DNA of 64,000 nucleotides from Microcaldota archaeon (GCA_021814005.1 JAKAJC010000001.1:69379-133378); one strand, 5' to 3'; numbered from the stretch's first letter, positions 17,824-27,966 are shown. Numbers and translations: made by a program. Notes: generated by a model not told the origin, from the sequence alone.

Positions 17824-17863
17824 TACACCTCGAAACATTCGGAACAATGTTTATACAGGTGTA
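17824..17863. promoter_or_regulatory. Nested palindrome in the inositol-phosphate synthase promoter or leader
   Basis: TACACCT-cg-AAACATT-cggaac-AATGTTT-atac-AGGTGTA, two nested 7-bp perfect arms. Confidence 0.55.
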
Positions 17864-17895
17864 TAGTATATACAAGATTAAAATAGTATCGAAAA

Positions 17896-19581
17896 TTAGA
17901 TTTTTTTGCTCATGTAGGGCCCGTCTCTAACATATCCGAGTTTGGCGTAATAGGGGCGCACGCCCACGCCGGAAATGATGACCAGCTTGTCACGGCCGGC
18001 ATCGGCGGCGATTTCCTCGGCGCGGGTAAGAAGCGCCTTGCCCAATCCGTGGTGCTGGACAAGAAGATTGGAAGCGGACGGCTCGGCTTTTGTTGCCTCG
18101 ATTTCAACTTCCTGTCCATAGACGTGCAATTCACGGATGAGAGCAGTGGTTGAGGTAATCTCGGGGCGATGCTTTGAGTGAGGAGGGGGCAGGCGCAGGC
18201 GGATAAAGCCGGCCAGCAAATCCTGCTCAACGTCCTCGAATGAAATGAAATGCTCCACTCCGCCAGAAGCGGCGTATTCGCGCGACACAAGTTCGAGCGA
18301 AAGAGCGGCAGGTTTTTGTTTTTGCGCGCGGCTGCCGGTTTTTGTTTTTTTATTTGCCTCTTTTCTTTGCGATGAAAATACTTCGCGGCAGCGGATGCAG
18401 CTACATTTTGTCCCAGCCTCGTCCATCGCCTTTGTCACCAAGTCGTGCAGATGGCCGGATTTCACCCCAGCCGCAATTTTGTCGACCGGAATGTCGCGCT
18501 GCATGCGCATAACGCGCACCCAGGGCGGGAAATAGCTGGCTGCCTCGGCGATTCGGGACACTGCTTCATCAGTTTCGAGCGGAACAAAGCGGCCGGCTTT
18601 CCATTCGTCATGCAGCACCGTGCCGGGCATTACAAGGCATGGATAAAGCTTGAGCATGTCGGGGCAGAAGCGCGAATCTGTGAAAAGGCGGCGCATCATT
18701 GAAACGTCCTGCGCATGGGAAGCGTAGAGGCCGGGCATGAAATGATATCCCACCTTGAATGCCGCGTCCTTGAGGCGCGCAGTGGTGAGGGCAGTGCATG
18801 CCGTGTCGTGCCCGCGCTGCACTTTTTTCAAAATGGCATCATCAAGACTTTGCACTCCGAGTTCCACGCGCGTTGCGCCCCATTCCAGCATGCGCTCCAC
18901 GTGCGCGTCTGTGCACCAGTCGGGGCGCGTCTCCACTGTGAGGCCGATGACTCGGTGAAGAGAAGATTCGTTTGTTTTGTGGGCAGAGGCGAGGGAGGCT
19001 GATGGTTCGACCGACTCATTAAACGCATCATAGCATTCGTGCACAAACTTGTTCTGGTAATCAACAGGCACCGAAAGAAATGTGCCGCCCATGAGGATAA
19101 GCTCGCATTTCTGCGTCGGCTGGCCGAGCGCCTCATATTGCGAGAGGCGCACCGAAATTTGTTTGGCTGCGTCATAGCCGTTCTGAATGGCGCGCCGCGT
19201 GGCGGGCTCGAAACCGGTGTAGGCCTTTGGAGCAAACATTATTGTGCGCGAGATTCCGTCCGGCCCGATTTCGTCTTTTGTGGCCGTGGGGCAGTAGGTG
19301 CAGCGGCCCACACAAGGGAAAGGCATCGGCATTACGGCAACAGGCGTCACTCCGGACGCCGTGCGGGTGAGGCGGGTGCGAAGAAGGCGGACAATCTGCG
19401 GCGTGCGGCTGGCGGCTGGCAGTGCGGACAGGATTGCGGCATTTTTCGGCACTCCGGCAATCTTGAATTTCGGGGCAAGTTTGTTTTTGAGGGCCTCGAT
19501 GTTTGCATCGGGCTTGCGCTCAAGCTCGCCGGCAAGGGCAAGGGCAAAAGCCTTCAATTGGGCAGAAGGAGCGTCGTTCAT
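17896..19581 (-). CDS. elp3: Elp3-family radical SAM / GNAT tRNA uridine-34 modification enzyme
   Basis: CVGRCTYCPT radical SAM motif; C-terminal GNAT HHGLGKALLTRAEEIA. Confidence 0.93.
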   Translation of the reverse strand: MNDAPSAQLKAFALALAGELERKPDANIEALKNKLAPKFKIAGVPKNAAILSALPAASRTPQIVRLLRTRLTRTASGVTPVAVMPMPFPCVGRCTYCPTATKDEIGPDGISRTIMFAPKAYTGFEPATRRAIQNGYDAAKQISVRLSQYEALGQPTQKCELILMGGTFLSVPVDYQNKFVHECYDAFNESVEPSASLASAHKTNESSLHRVIGLTVETRPDWCTDAHVERMLEWGATRVELGVQSLDDAILKKVQRGHDTACTALTTARLKDAAFKVGYHFMPGLYASHAQDVSMMRRLFTDSRFCPDMLKLYPCLVMPGTVLHDEWKAGRFVPLETDEAVSRIAEAASYFPPWVRVMRMQRDIPVDKIAAGVKSGHLHDLVTKAMDEAGTKCSCIRCREVFSSQRKEANKKTKTGSRAQKQKPAALSLELVSREYAASGGVEHFISFEDVEQDLLAGFIRLRLPPPHSKHRPEITSTTALIRELHVYGQEVEIEATKAEPSASNLLVQHHGLGKALLTRAEEIAADAGRDKLVIISGVGVRPYYAKLGYVRDGPYMSKKI

Positions 19582-19636
19582 TGCTTACACTATGGAGAAC
19601 TAGGCTAAAAAATAGATTTATGGGAAAAAGAGCGGC

Positions 19637-20470
19637 TCAGGGAAAGAAGAGCCCCAGTATGCCGGCCAGAGAATACACGGGCAGCATGATTGGGGGGTAG
19701 AGCAGAACGCCGTGGCTGGTTGCCTTGAAGTCTGCAACAAGATTTGTGCGGACCTGCAGGCTGACCGGCTGCTCATAGCGGATTTGTGGAGAAGACTGCG
19801 ACTCTACAAAGAGCACAAGAGGGTAGTAGGCCTCATCGGCGCCCACCACCTCGTAATTGAATGTCTTGGTGGCGCCGGGGGCAAGATACTCGCTCACAAC
19901 ATATGACCAGCCCTTTACGCCCTGCGCGCCTATGCGGAAGGTGTCAGGTGCGGTGCCCAGATTGGTAAGAGTGACTGTGAAGCGGGCCGGCTGGCCTGCT
20001 CCGACTTCCTGCATGATTGGCGTGATTGACGCCGCCAGCACATCCCTGCGCACGTGTACCACAACATTGAATGAGATGGCGCCGCCGATGTGATCCGCGC
20101 CGTTTTCATCCTCGGCAACAACGCTGAAGCTGTAATCTCCCTCAACAGCCAGCGGGTCGACCGTCACCTCGACGTTGAGCGGGTCGCCGTAAAGGCCGCT
20201 GGGCCGCGTTTTCCAGCCCTCGGGCAGTTTGGTTGCATAAGCGCCGTCCCAGCGCCCGAGATATTTGCCGCTCGCCACGTTGCCCTCGCGCACTGTTGGT
20301 GAAATCTTGATTGCGAACGACTGGCCCGGCCCCACCATACCGTAGTCGATTACGCCGTCATTGCTGACAGTGGTTGCGGGCATGACAAGATTAAGCGGGG
20401 CAACCGCCCAGATTGGGGCTGCCGCGAGCACGAAAAGAGCCAGAAGGGCGAACAGGGATGAATGCTGCAT
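19637..20470 (-). CDS. Secreted or membrane protein with NEW3/CARDB-like domain
   Basis: Signal peptide; QPARFTVTLTNLGTAPDTFRI; C-terminal TM. Confidence 0.7.
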   Translation of the reverse strand: MQHSSLFALLALFVLAAAPIWAVAPLNLVMPATTVSNDGVIDYGMVGPGQSFAIKISPTVREGNVASGKYLGRWDGAYATKLPEGWKTRPSGLYGDPLNVEVTVDPLAVEGDYSFSVVAEDENGADHIGGAISFNVVVHVRRDVLAASITPIMQEVGAGQPARFTVTLTNLGTAPDTFRIGAQGVKGWSYVVSEYLAPGATKTFNYEVVGADEAYYPLVLFVESQSSPQIRYEQPVSLQVRTNLVADFKATSHGVLLYPPIMLPVYSLAGILGLFFP

Positions 20471-20520
20471 GACAGCCAACCTCCTCCAAACCATAAAAAC
20501 ATTCGCATCGCTGGCTTTTC

Positions 20521-21135
20521 ATGCGCCTGTTTGTGGCCATCCATCCCCCGCCCGCCGTGCTGGCAGATTTGCGAAAACTGCAGCATGAGCTTATGGCCGG
20601 CCAGGAGCCAATCAGCCACAAAGAGGGCAATCGGTTGAGCGACGAGGGGGTGATTCGGCCCCAGCGCCTGCCGTGGAAAGAGACGCGTGCCGAGCAGATG
20701 CATCTTACTTTGGAATTTCTGGGAAATGACATCACAATACACAAGGCAGAGGAAATCAGGCAGAAACTGCATGAAGTGGAGCCTCTGGCCGCGCCGTTCG
20801 AACTTGTCTGCATCGGGGCTGGCGCATTTCCAAATGCAGCAAGGGCGCAGGTGGCATATGCATCGGTGGAAGCGCAAGAACTCGAACAATTGGTCGGCGG
20901 GGTGGAGCGGGCGCTTTTGCCTTTGGGAATTCGACGTGACAAGCCTTTTCGGCCCCATATAACAATTGCGCGAAGCAAATGGGGGCAGAATGCGAGCGAA
21001 TGGGTGGCGGAGTACGGGAAGCGCGTATGGTCAAATGCCGAATGGGCTGTGCCCTCATTCTCGTTGATGGAAAGCGCGGCAGAACTCGGGGGGCATGAGC
21101 ATCGGGTTGTTGAAAAATATTTTTTGCGCGCCTAA
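20521..21135 (+). CDS. thpR: RNA 2',3'-cyclic phosphodiesterase (ThpR/LigT family)
   Basis: MRLFVAIHPPP; two HxT motifs: MHLTLEFLG and PHITIAR. Confidence 0.9.
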   Translation: MRLFVAIHPPPAVLADLRKLQHELMAGQEPISHKEGNRLSDEGVIRPQRLPWKETRAEQMHLTLEFLGNDITIHKAEEIRQKLHEVEPLAAPFELVCIGAGAFPNAARAQVAYASVEAQELEQLVGGVERALLPLGIRRDKPFRPHITIARSKWGQNASEWVAEYGKRVWSNAEWAVPSFSLMESAAELGGHEHRVVEKYFLRA

Positions 21136-21165
21136 ATTTTTTGCGCGCCTAAAGATATGTTTTAA

Positions 21166-22590
21166 ATGCGCGCCCTCCTTGAGCAGTTTATGCAGGCCGA
21201 CGCCAATCCGAGCCGAGCGGGCAGCCATTTGGACGCAAACCTCGAGCGGCTGCTCGACCCGATAAGGCACGAGCTTAGGCCCGGCGCGCAGGAGAGGGCG
21301 AAACTTGAGCAGGTGGAAAACGAAATCAAATCGCGCCTGCGAAAAACAGTGCCTGCTGACGTTGAAATCGGACTTGTCGGCTCCACGGCCAAGGGAACCG
21401 CCCTGCGCGGAAACCATGAATTGGACATATTCATACTGATGCCAAAGAGCTGGCCGCTTGAAGAAATGCAGGCAAAGGGGCTGGCGTGGGCCAAGAAGGC
21501 CATGCGGGGCGTCAAGACTGAATTGAATTATGCCCAGCACCCCTATCTCAAGGCATATATTGACGGCGTCAAGGCTGATTTGGTTCCCTCCTACAAACTT
21601 GCCAATTTCGAGCATCTTGGCAGCGCTGTCGACCGCTCGCAGCTTCACACCATCTGGGTGAACGCGCGGCTGAATGACGAGGGGCGCGATGACGTGCGGC
21701 TGCTGAAAGCCTTTTTCAAAGCGCAGGGAGTTTACGGGGCGCAGACGCGGGTGGAGGGCTTTTCCGGCTATTTGTGCGAACTGCTTATCATCAATTACGG
21801 GGGATTTGCATCTTGTCTGCGCGCAATGCAGGCATGGAAGATGCCCCATGCGCTTGACCCGGCCCATCATCATCCGGAAGGGGCGATTCTCAAGCATTTC
21901 CCGAACACGCCACTTGTTGTGGTCGACCCGGTAGATTCAAACCGCAACGTGGCGGCCGTGGTGTCGCGCACCTCGATGGCGAGGGCCATTCTGGCCGCGC
22001 GCTCGTTTATGGAAAACCCGCACCGCTCTTTCTTTTTCAAGGAAAAGGAAGTGCATTCACCGGCAAAACTCCGCCAAATTATACGCGAGCGCGGCACGCA
22101 TACGCTGGTGCTGTTCATGCCCGCCCCGCCTCTTGTGGAGGACGTGCTCTGGCCGCAGCTTAGAAAAAGCGCGCAAAGCATGGTAGGCCTTCTGGAGAGG
22201 GCGGAATTCCGCGTGTTCGGCCATTACTTCTGGAGCGACAATGAAAGGGCGGTGATTCTTTTCGAATTCATGGACAAGGAACTGCCGGCGGTGCGCCGGG
22301 CGGCAGGGCCGCAGGTGTGGCTGGAGAAAGATGTGAACGCGTTTTTGGCCCGCCACAAAAAAGCCCACAATTTGCATGTCGAGCACGAGCGAGTGGTGGC
22401 GGTGGCCCGCCGCGAGTGCCGCACGCCGAAAGAGTTGCTGGAAAATGCGATGAAAAAGCCGCAAAAGACAGGAATTCCGGCGCCATTTGTCCGCGCAATG
22501 AAAAAACGAAAATGGGGCGTTGCGACAGACCTGCTGGCGGACGAGGGCCTGCGCGAAGTGGCTTCCGACTACTTCAGCCGGCGGCTGTAA
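21166..22590 (+). CDS. cca: Archaeal class I CCA-adding tRNA nucleotidyltransferase
   Basis: LVGSTAKGTALRGNHELDIFI nucleotidyltransferase motif; GFSGYLCELLIINYGGF. Confidence 0.93.
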   Translation: MRALLEQFMQADANPSRAGSHLDANLERLLDPIRHELRPGAQERAKLEQVENEIKSRLRKTVPADVEIGLVGSTAKGTALRGNHELDIFILMPKSWPLEEMQAKGLAWAKKAMRGVKTELNYAQHPYLKAYIDGVKADLVPSYKLANFEHLGSAVDRSQLHTIWVNARLNDEGRDDVRLLKAFFKAQGVYGAQTRVEGFSGYLCELLIINYGGFASCLRAMQAWKMPHALDPAHHHPEGAILKHFPNTPLVVVDPVDSNRNVAAVVSRTSMARAILAARSFMENPHRSFFFKEKEVHSPAKLRQIIRERGTHTLVLFMPAPPLVEDVLWPQLRKSAQSMVGLLERAEFRVFGHYFWSDNERAVILFEFMDKELPAVRRAAGPQVWLEKDVNAFLARHKKAHNLHVEHERVVAVARRECRTPKELLENAMKKPQKTGIPAPFVRAMKKRKWGVATDLLADEGLREVASDYFSRRL

Positions 22591-22642
22591 TCGAAATCCT
22601 TTTATTCATTGTCAAAAATCATGTTTGCCGAGGCGATTATAC

Positions 22643-23530
22643 ATGAGTAAGATAGGCTTATGGGCGGCGGGCACCTTGCTTGCCATAATAGTTTTGACGG
22701 CCATGCCAAGTGCAGTGGTTCAGCCGGGCACGAAATGCTCTGATGGAACGGTATGGGGCCAGTGCTCGACCGTGACACCTGGCATGGTGTGCTGGGCGGA
22801 CAGCGGCTCTCCGAACGGAGTCAGCCTGCTGAATGTATATGATTTCCCGCAGTCTGCTGACGTGCGCTCGAAGTGCGCCTGCAGCAAGTTCGCGGGATAC
22901 ACCAAAGTGGACAATGCGTGCGTGAAGACAATCTGCACAGACCCAGGAAACAGCCAGACGCTGCAGAGCAACGCATGCGCATCCACGCCGCCGAAACAGT
23001 GCGTTAACGGAGCGCTGGTTGACAATTCAGCCCTGTGCGGCTGCCCGCTGGGCCAGAAGCCGAGCGCTGACGGAAAGAAGTGTGATTTGCGCGTTGGCTG
23101 CCGCTGGAACACGATAAAGTGCCCAAGCAACCAGGATTGCAAATACGACCAGGCCAATGCCAATGAAGACGGCACGTGCGTCTCCAAGCCCGGCTGCGCG
23201 TACAACCCGACGCTCTGCGACTCGACACAGGACTGCAGCACGGCCACCAATGCCTCGGGCATCTGCGTGACAAAGAAGGGATGCACTTATGACAACCCCA
23301 AGTGCGCCAGCGATGAGAGCTGCATCGGCAACGGCCTCGGCGGAATCTGCCAGAAGAAGTCTGCAGGCATTCCGCTGGCAAACCTCACCCCTACAGCCAA
23401 TGCCACCGCAAGCTCCAACCCGCTGGCCGGAATAAGCTGCTGCTGCCTCCCAAGCGCGGGCGCCGCTGCGATGGTAGGACTTGTCGGCTACAAGAGCTTG
23501 AAGGGCCGCAGAAAAGAGGAAGAAGAATAA
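22643..23530 (+). CDS. Secreted Cys-rich repeat protein with C-terminal CCC-TM anchor
   Basis: Signal peptide; tandem units GCRWNTIKCPSNQDC / GCAYNPTLCDSTQDC / GCTYDNPKCASDESC; ISCCCLPSAGAAAMVGLVGYKSLKGRRKEEEE. Confidence 0.75.
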   Translation: MSKIGLWAAGTLLAIIVLTAMPSAVVQPGTKCSDGTVWGQCSTVTPGMVCWADSGSPNGVSLLNVYDFPQSADVRSKCACSKFAGYTKVDNACVKTICTDPGNSQTLQSNACASTPPKQCVNGALVDNSALCGCPLGQKPSADGKKCDLRVGCRWNTIKCPSNQDCKYDQANANEDGTCVSKPGCAYNPTLCDSTQDCSTATNASGICVTKKGCTYDNPKCASDESCIGNGLGGICQKKSAGIPLANLTPTANATASSNPLAGISCCCLPSAGAAAMVGLVGYKSLKGRRKEEEE

Positions 23531-23599
23531 GCGGCTAGATTATTTTCTTTTTATTTTAATTTTCTTTTTTAATTTGTTTTTCTTTGTTATTTTTAGATT

Positions 23600-24250
23600 T
23601 TATTTTCTTGTCAGCTCTGCCATGACAGCGAATTCGCAGATGTCGTAGAATTCCACCGCCAGATTCAGCTGGCGGGCGATTGCCGACACTTCCTCCGGGC
23701 GGATTGACACAGACTTCAGCCCGTCAGAACTGACAATGGTTTCGTCCACGATTTTAACGTTGTGCCAGCCCTCCTGCGAATACATCTTCTGCCTTGTCTG
23801 GAGATTTCTCTCCCCGGGCGGGTAGAAGTCGAAGAACACACGGGTGGCGGCGTTTGACAAAGAGGCGATTGCCTCTTTTTTGTTTTCAAAATTCCCGATG
23901 GTGCCCATGTTTAGCACCGCGGTGTCGGCCATGTGGCTGGGCAGCGTGCAGATATCGGACATGAGGAATTGCACGTTTTTGATGCCCTTTTTGTTTGCAA
24001 GGCTGCGGGCCATCAAAATCAGCGGCTCCAGAATATCCACGCCGATGACGCGGGTGTTGTATTTGGCCAGCTCAAAAGAATCGTGGCCGATTCCGCAGCC
24101 GGCAACCAGCACGACCTCGTTCTGGATGTGTTTTTTGAAAAAGCGGTTTTCCTTTTCAAAAAAGTTGTCCCTTATTCTGGCGACCTTGGGGTCGTGGGCG
24201 TGATTGAGATGCTTGATAATGAGGGAGACGTCGACATATTTTATGCTCAT
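23600..24250 (-). CDS. SAM-dependent methyltransferase
   Basis: VVLVAGCGIGHDSFELA motif I; VIGVDILEP. Confidence 0.82.
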   Translation of the reverse strand: MSIKYVDVSLIIKHLNHAHDPKVARIRDNFFEKENRFFKKHIQNEVVLVAGCGIGHDSFELAKYNTRVIGVDILEPLILMARSLANKKGIKNVQFLMSDICTLPSHMADTAVLNMGTIGNFENKKEAIASLSNAATRVFFDFYPPGERNLQTRQKMYSQEGWHNVKIVDETIVSSDGLKSVSIRPEEVSAIARQLNLAVEFYDICEFAVMAELTRK

Positions 24251-24312
24251 GACAAAATATGGAAAAGAGTGTTTAATAATATGTGTGGCCGGCGACGGAT
24301 TTATGGGCAAAC

Positions 24313-26961
24313 TTAGGCAATTATTTTTCCTCTTGCCAGTGCGGCCGTGCCGCCCCCTTTCGCGCCTTTTGATTTGAGCAATTCAAGCGCATTTTCCGTT
24401 GAGCCGGCAGGCACCGAAACTACGAAGAATTTGTCGGTGTTGGAAAGAACGGCTACCAGGCCTGCTGCCGACAGTTCTGCCGCCGCAGTGTCCATTGTTT
24501 TTGGAGACCAGGCGAGATTGGAAAGCTCGACAATTGCGTTTTTGTGTTTTTTGTCTTTTTTCGCTTTTGCGATTTCTTCGGCGACCACCGCGCCTGCCAC
24601 CTGCTCGCTCATTTTCTCCAATTGCTTGCCTCTTTCCTTCCATTCGTCAAAGAAGCGTGAAACAGATGACGGCAGTTGGCCTTCAGGCACGCCCAGATTG
24701 GCGGCCATCTGCTTGATGAGCGCCTCGCGTTCCTGCATATAGCGCACGGCCGCAAGATAGCACTTGAATGTCACTCTTTCCACGCCGTCCTGCACAGCCT
24801 CGCGCTTTACAACCTTGAAGAGGCCGATGTCGCCTGTGCGGTCAACGTGGGTGCCGCCGCAGGCCTGATGGTCGAGGTCGGAGATGGAAATGATGCGCAA
24901 AGCAAGGCCCGGCACTGCGCCGCCCTGATAGATGCGGAATCCGAATTTCTGCTCGGCTTCGGTGCGCGAATAGACTTTTTTGTGAACTGCAAGATTTGAG
25001 AAAATGATTTGGTTGGCGCGGCGCTCGATTGCCTCGAGCTCCTCGTCGGTTATGCGCTTGTAGTGCGTCAGGTCAAGATGCGCCTTGAATTCGTCCTTGT
25101 GGGAGCCGCACTGCCAGATGTGCGGGCCCAGCACGTCGCGGGCGGCCGCATTGAGCACGTGCGCGCCGCTGTGGTGAGCCATGATTTGGCGGCGGCGGTC
25201 TGCATGAATTTCTCCGCGCACCATCATGCCCACGCGAAATTTGTCAGGCTCTGCAACGCGGTGCAAAATAACGCCCGCCTCTTTTTTCACTTCTGCAACC
25301 GGCTGGCCTGCAAGTGTGCCTGAATCTGACACTTGGCCGCCGGATTCTGCGTAAAATGCTGTGCGGTCCAGCACCACCCAGCCCTCGCGCACTGCCAGCA
25401 CTTTTGCGTCAAAGGCGAAAAGGTTGTCATAGAAGAGCGCTTCTGTTTTGGGAAGGCCGTGCACGTCAATCGATGCTTTTGGCGGGGCCTCCTCGTCCTC
25501 GTGCCGCACTTTTGAGTAGAAGTCGGCCGGCACGCTGAGGGCAAACTTGTGCTCGCGGGCAGTCTGCTCCACCATTTCGGGCGGAATGCCGTCCGAGACA
25601 TAGAGCGTAATCAGCTCTTCGGTTGTGATTTGCCGCTTTGTTGCCGCGGCTTTGCTTACAAGAGTGGCCACTTTGCCTTTCGCCTTCACCTGCGTTGCAC
25701 GGTATTTCACCAATTCCTCGGCCACAACATCGGAGGCGGTTTGCACGCCTTCGGACAAATGCGGGAAAAGGGGCTTGAGATGGTGCGCATGGCCTTCGAG
25801 AATGGAGGCCCAGTCAAGGTCCCAACCATATTCGTCTGAAAATCCGAACGCTCTGCGCAAAACAAGGCGCAGGTTGTAGCCGCCGCCAGAATTGGAGGGC
25901 AATTGGCCGTCTGTGATTGTGAAAAGGTTTGTGGAAAGATGGTCGGCGCATGCATAGAGGGCGAATTGTTTTTGAAGAGTTGAGAAGAACTCTTTTTTGT
26001 CCACGCCAAGCTTTTTGGCAATGGCTTCCTCTTCGGCCTGCACTGTGCGCCCCTCTTCGGCATCAAGGGCGCCGGAAAGTTTTGCATATTGCTCAAACAA
26101 TTTCTCGTCAACGCGAACGCCGGTTTTTGCTTTCATTTTTGTGATAACATCTCCGAACACAAGTTCGTATGATGTGGGCGTGCCGTGCCCAATCCAGCAC
26201 AAACGGGCGAGGCCCGCGCCCATGTCGATTACTTTTGTGTTAAGCTCGCGCGAGCCGCCGCCGGGCAGCACTTCGTATTGCATAAACACGCAGTTGCCCA
26301 ATTCTATTCCGCGGCAGAAATATTCCATTGAAGGGCCGAAGTTGCCGCCGCCCACCCACACGTCCTCGCGGAATGTGAATTCCTCCTCAGGCAGGCCCAA
26401 GGCGCGCAAATAGGCGATGTCGTGTAGGATGGCTTCGTTTTTCCAATAGAATGTGCCGGTCTTGGGAGTGTTGAATCCCAATTGGCCCACCATAACGAAA
26501 TTGGTGTAATGCCTTCCCGTCACTCCAACATTTGTCAAATCTCCAAAGCGGATGCAGGGCTGGGGAATGATTACCGGGTTTGCGGGCGGCTCCTGCTCTC
26601 CAGACACAACATAGGGCTGAAAGTCGTTGATTGAGGCGATTGTGAAGTATAAATCATCGCGCCAGCGGGCCACGGTTGGGTAGGGCTTGAGAGAAGTGTG
26701 GCCCGAGTGGGTGAAATAGTGCTCGATTTCCTTCCATGTGTCGGCATAGGTGAGCTTTTTTGAGCTGCCCGGATTTCCGATAAACTGGTAGCCGATGCAG
26801 GACGAATCCCCGCACCTGTCTCTTTGTGATTGTGCCCAGAAATGGGTGTTGCAGGAGGCGCATTTCTGCCTCGAATATCCGCGCTCGCGCAGGACGGGCA
26901 AATCATAGTGTTTCTGCCAGTCGGCCGCGAATTGGGCGCGAAGCTGCTGCTTGTCGACCAT
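24313..26961 (-). CDS. alaS: Alanyl-tRNA synthetase (archaeal type)
   Basis: GDSSCIGYQFIGNP N-terminal archaeal AlaRS; editing motif HHSGAHVLNAAARDVLG; CGGTHVDRTGDIG. Confidence 0.95.
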   Translation of the reverse strand: MVDKQQLRAQFAADWQKHYDLPVLRERGYSRQKCASCNTHFWAQSQRDRCGDSSCIGYQFIGNPGSSKKLTYADTWKEIEHYFTHSGHTSLKPYPTVARWRDDLYFTIASINDFQPYVVSGEQEPPANPVIIPQPCIRFGDLTNVGVTGRHYTNFVMVGQLGFNTPKTGTFYWKNEAILHDIAYLRALGLPEEEFTFREDVWVGGGNFGPSMEYFCRGIELGNCVFMQYEVLPGGGSRELNTKVIDMGAGLARLCWIGHGTPTSYELVFGDVITKMKAKTGVRVDEKLFEQYAKLSGALDAEEGRTVQAEEEAIAKKLGVDKKEFFSTLQKQFALYACADHLSTNLFTITDGQLPSNSGGGYNLRLVLRRAFGFSDEYGWDLDWASILEGHAHHLKPLFPHLSEGVQTASDVVAEELVKYRATQVKAKGKVATLVSKAAATKRQITTEELITLYVSDGIPPEMVEQTAREHKFALSVPADFYSKVRHEDEEAPPKASIDVHGLPKTEALFYDNLFAFDAKVLAVREGWVVLDRTAFYAESGGQVSDSGTLAGQPVAEVKKEAGVILHRVAEPDKFRVGMMVRGEIHADRRRQIMAHHSGAHVLNAAARDVLGPHIWQCGSHKDEFKAHLDLTHYKRITDEELEAIERRANQIIFSNLAVHKKVYSRTEAEQKFGFRIYQGGAVPGLALRIISISDLDHQACGGTHVDRTGDIGLFKVVKREAVQDGVERVTFKCYLAAVRYMQEREALIKQMAANLGVPEGQLPSSVSRFFDEWKERGKQLEKMSEQVAGAVVAEEIAKAKKDKKHKNAIVELSNLAWSPKTMDTAAAELSAAGLVAVLSNTDKFFVVSVPAGSTENALELLKSKGAKGGGTAALARGKIIA

Positions 26962-27041
26962 GGCTGAGCATGGAGAAGGGAAGTTTAAAAGCCTAAAGCG
27001 GGAAACTGGAAGTGACAAACCCGCATAAAACATCATGAATT

Positions 27042-27097
27042 GGATCCGTGGTGGATGGCTTTTTGCCTCACAGGCAAAAACCCCGGAAAACCGCGGA
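27042..27097 (+). pseudogene. tRNA-Val 5'-end relic followed by a hairpin
   Basis: GGATCCGTGGTGG-ATGG repeats the 5' end of the tRNA-Val gene 81 bp downstream; hairpin TTTTTGCC-TCACA-GGCAAAAA at 27060-27080. Confidence 0.55.
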
Positions 27098-27122
27098 ACA
27101 GTCGTGCGTGCGAATGAAATAT

Positions 27123-27195
27123 GGATCCGTGGTGGAATGGTTAACACGCCGCTCTCACACAGCGGAGACTCGCGGTTCGATCCCGCGCGGATCCA
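27123..27195 (+). tRNA. tRNA-Val(CAC)
   Basis: GGATCCG...CGGATCC-A; anticodon arm CCGCT-CTCACAC-AGCGG. Confidence 0.93.
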
Positions 27196-27199
27196 TTGG

Positions 27200-27274
27200 G
27201 CTCCCATAGTCTAGCCCGGTCAAGGACAGTGGATTCTCAATCCATTAACACGGGTTCAAATCCCGTTGGGAGCA
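27200..27274 (+). tRNA. tRNA-Glu(CTC)
   Basis: GCTCCCA...TGGGAGC-A; anticodon loop TTCTCAA. Confidence 0.92.
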
Positions 27275-27366
27275 CATCAGAATTTTTAGGCGGTTACCGT
27301 TTGGAAATGAGCTTCTTTTAAGTAAGCGAAGTGCAACAGATGCATAGAGCATCGAAAGGTGAGACT

Positions 27367-27966
27367 ATGGACTTCATGCAGATTGTGAAAGCGCGCTATG
27401 CGACCAAGAAATTCGACGGCAAAAAGGTGCCGCAGGAGAAAATAGCCGAGCTGGAGGAAATGATTCGCTTCTCGGCCTCTTCTTTCGGCCTGCAGACCTA
27501 CCGCATCAAGGTAATCACAGATGCGGCCACAAAAGAAAAACTTCTGCCAGCCACATGGAACCAGCCGCAGATAACGAGCTGCTCGCACCTCTTTGTTTTC
27601 TGCGCAGACACCGATTTGGAAGGCAGGGCAAAACTTTTGTATGATGCAATGAGCTCGGCCGGAGTGCCGGCCCAAAACGTGGAAGGATTCACCAAAATGC
27701 TGGACGGCTTTATCACCAACCTGCCTGTCGAGCAGCGCCTGATTTGGGCCCAGAAGCAGGCATATCTCGCCATGGGCAATGCGCTCAACGGCGCCAAAGC
27801 GCTGGGATTGGACTCCTGCCCCATGGAAGGGTTTGACGCGGTCGCTTATGCAAAAATACTCGGCCTGCCCGCGCATCTTGTGCCGACGGTGCTGGTGCCG
27901 GTCGGATATGCGGATGACACGCCGAGGGCCAAGGTGCGGCTGAACAAGAGCGATTTGTTCTTCTAA
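27367..27966 (+). CDS. Nitroreductase family protein
   Basis: VKARYATKKFDGKKVP...SFGLQTYRIKVI; AKVRLNKSDLF C-terminus. Confidence 0.88.
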   Translation: MDFMQIVKARYATKKFDGKKVPQEKIAELEEMIRFSASSFGLQTYRIKVITDAATKEKLLPATWNQPQITSCSHLFVFCADTDLEGRAKLLYDAMSSAGVPAQNVEGFTKMLDGFITNLPVEQRLIWAQKQAYLAMGNALNGAKALGLDSCPMEGFDAVAYAKILGLPAHLVPTVLVPVGYADDTPRAKVRLNKSDLFF

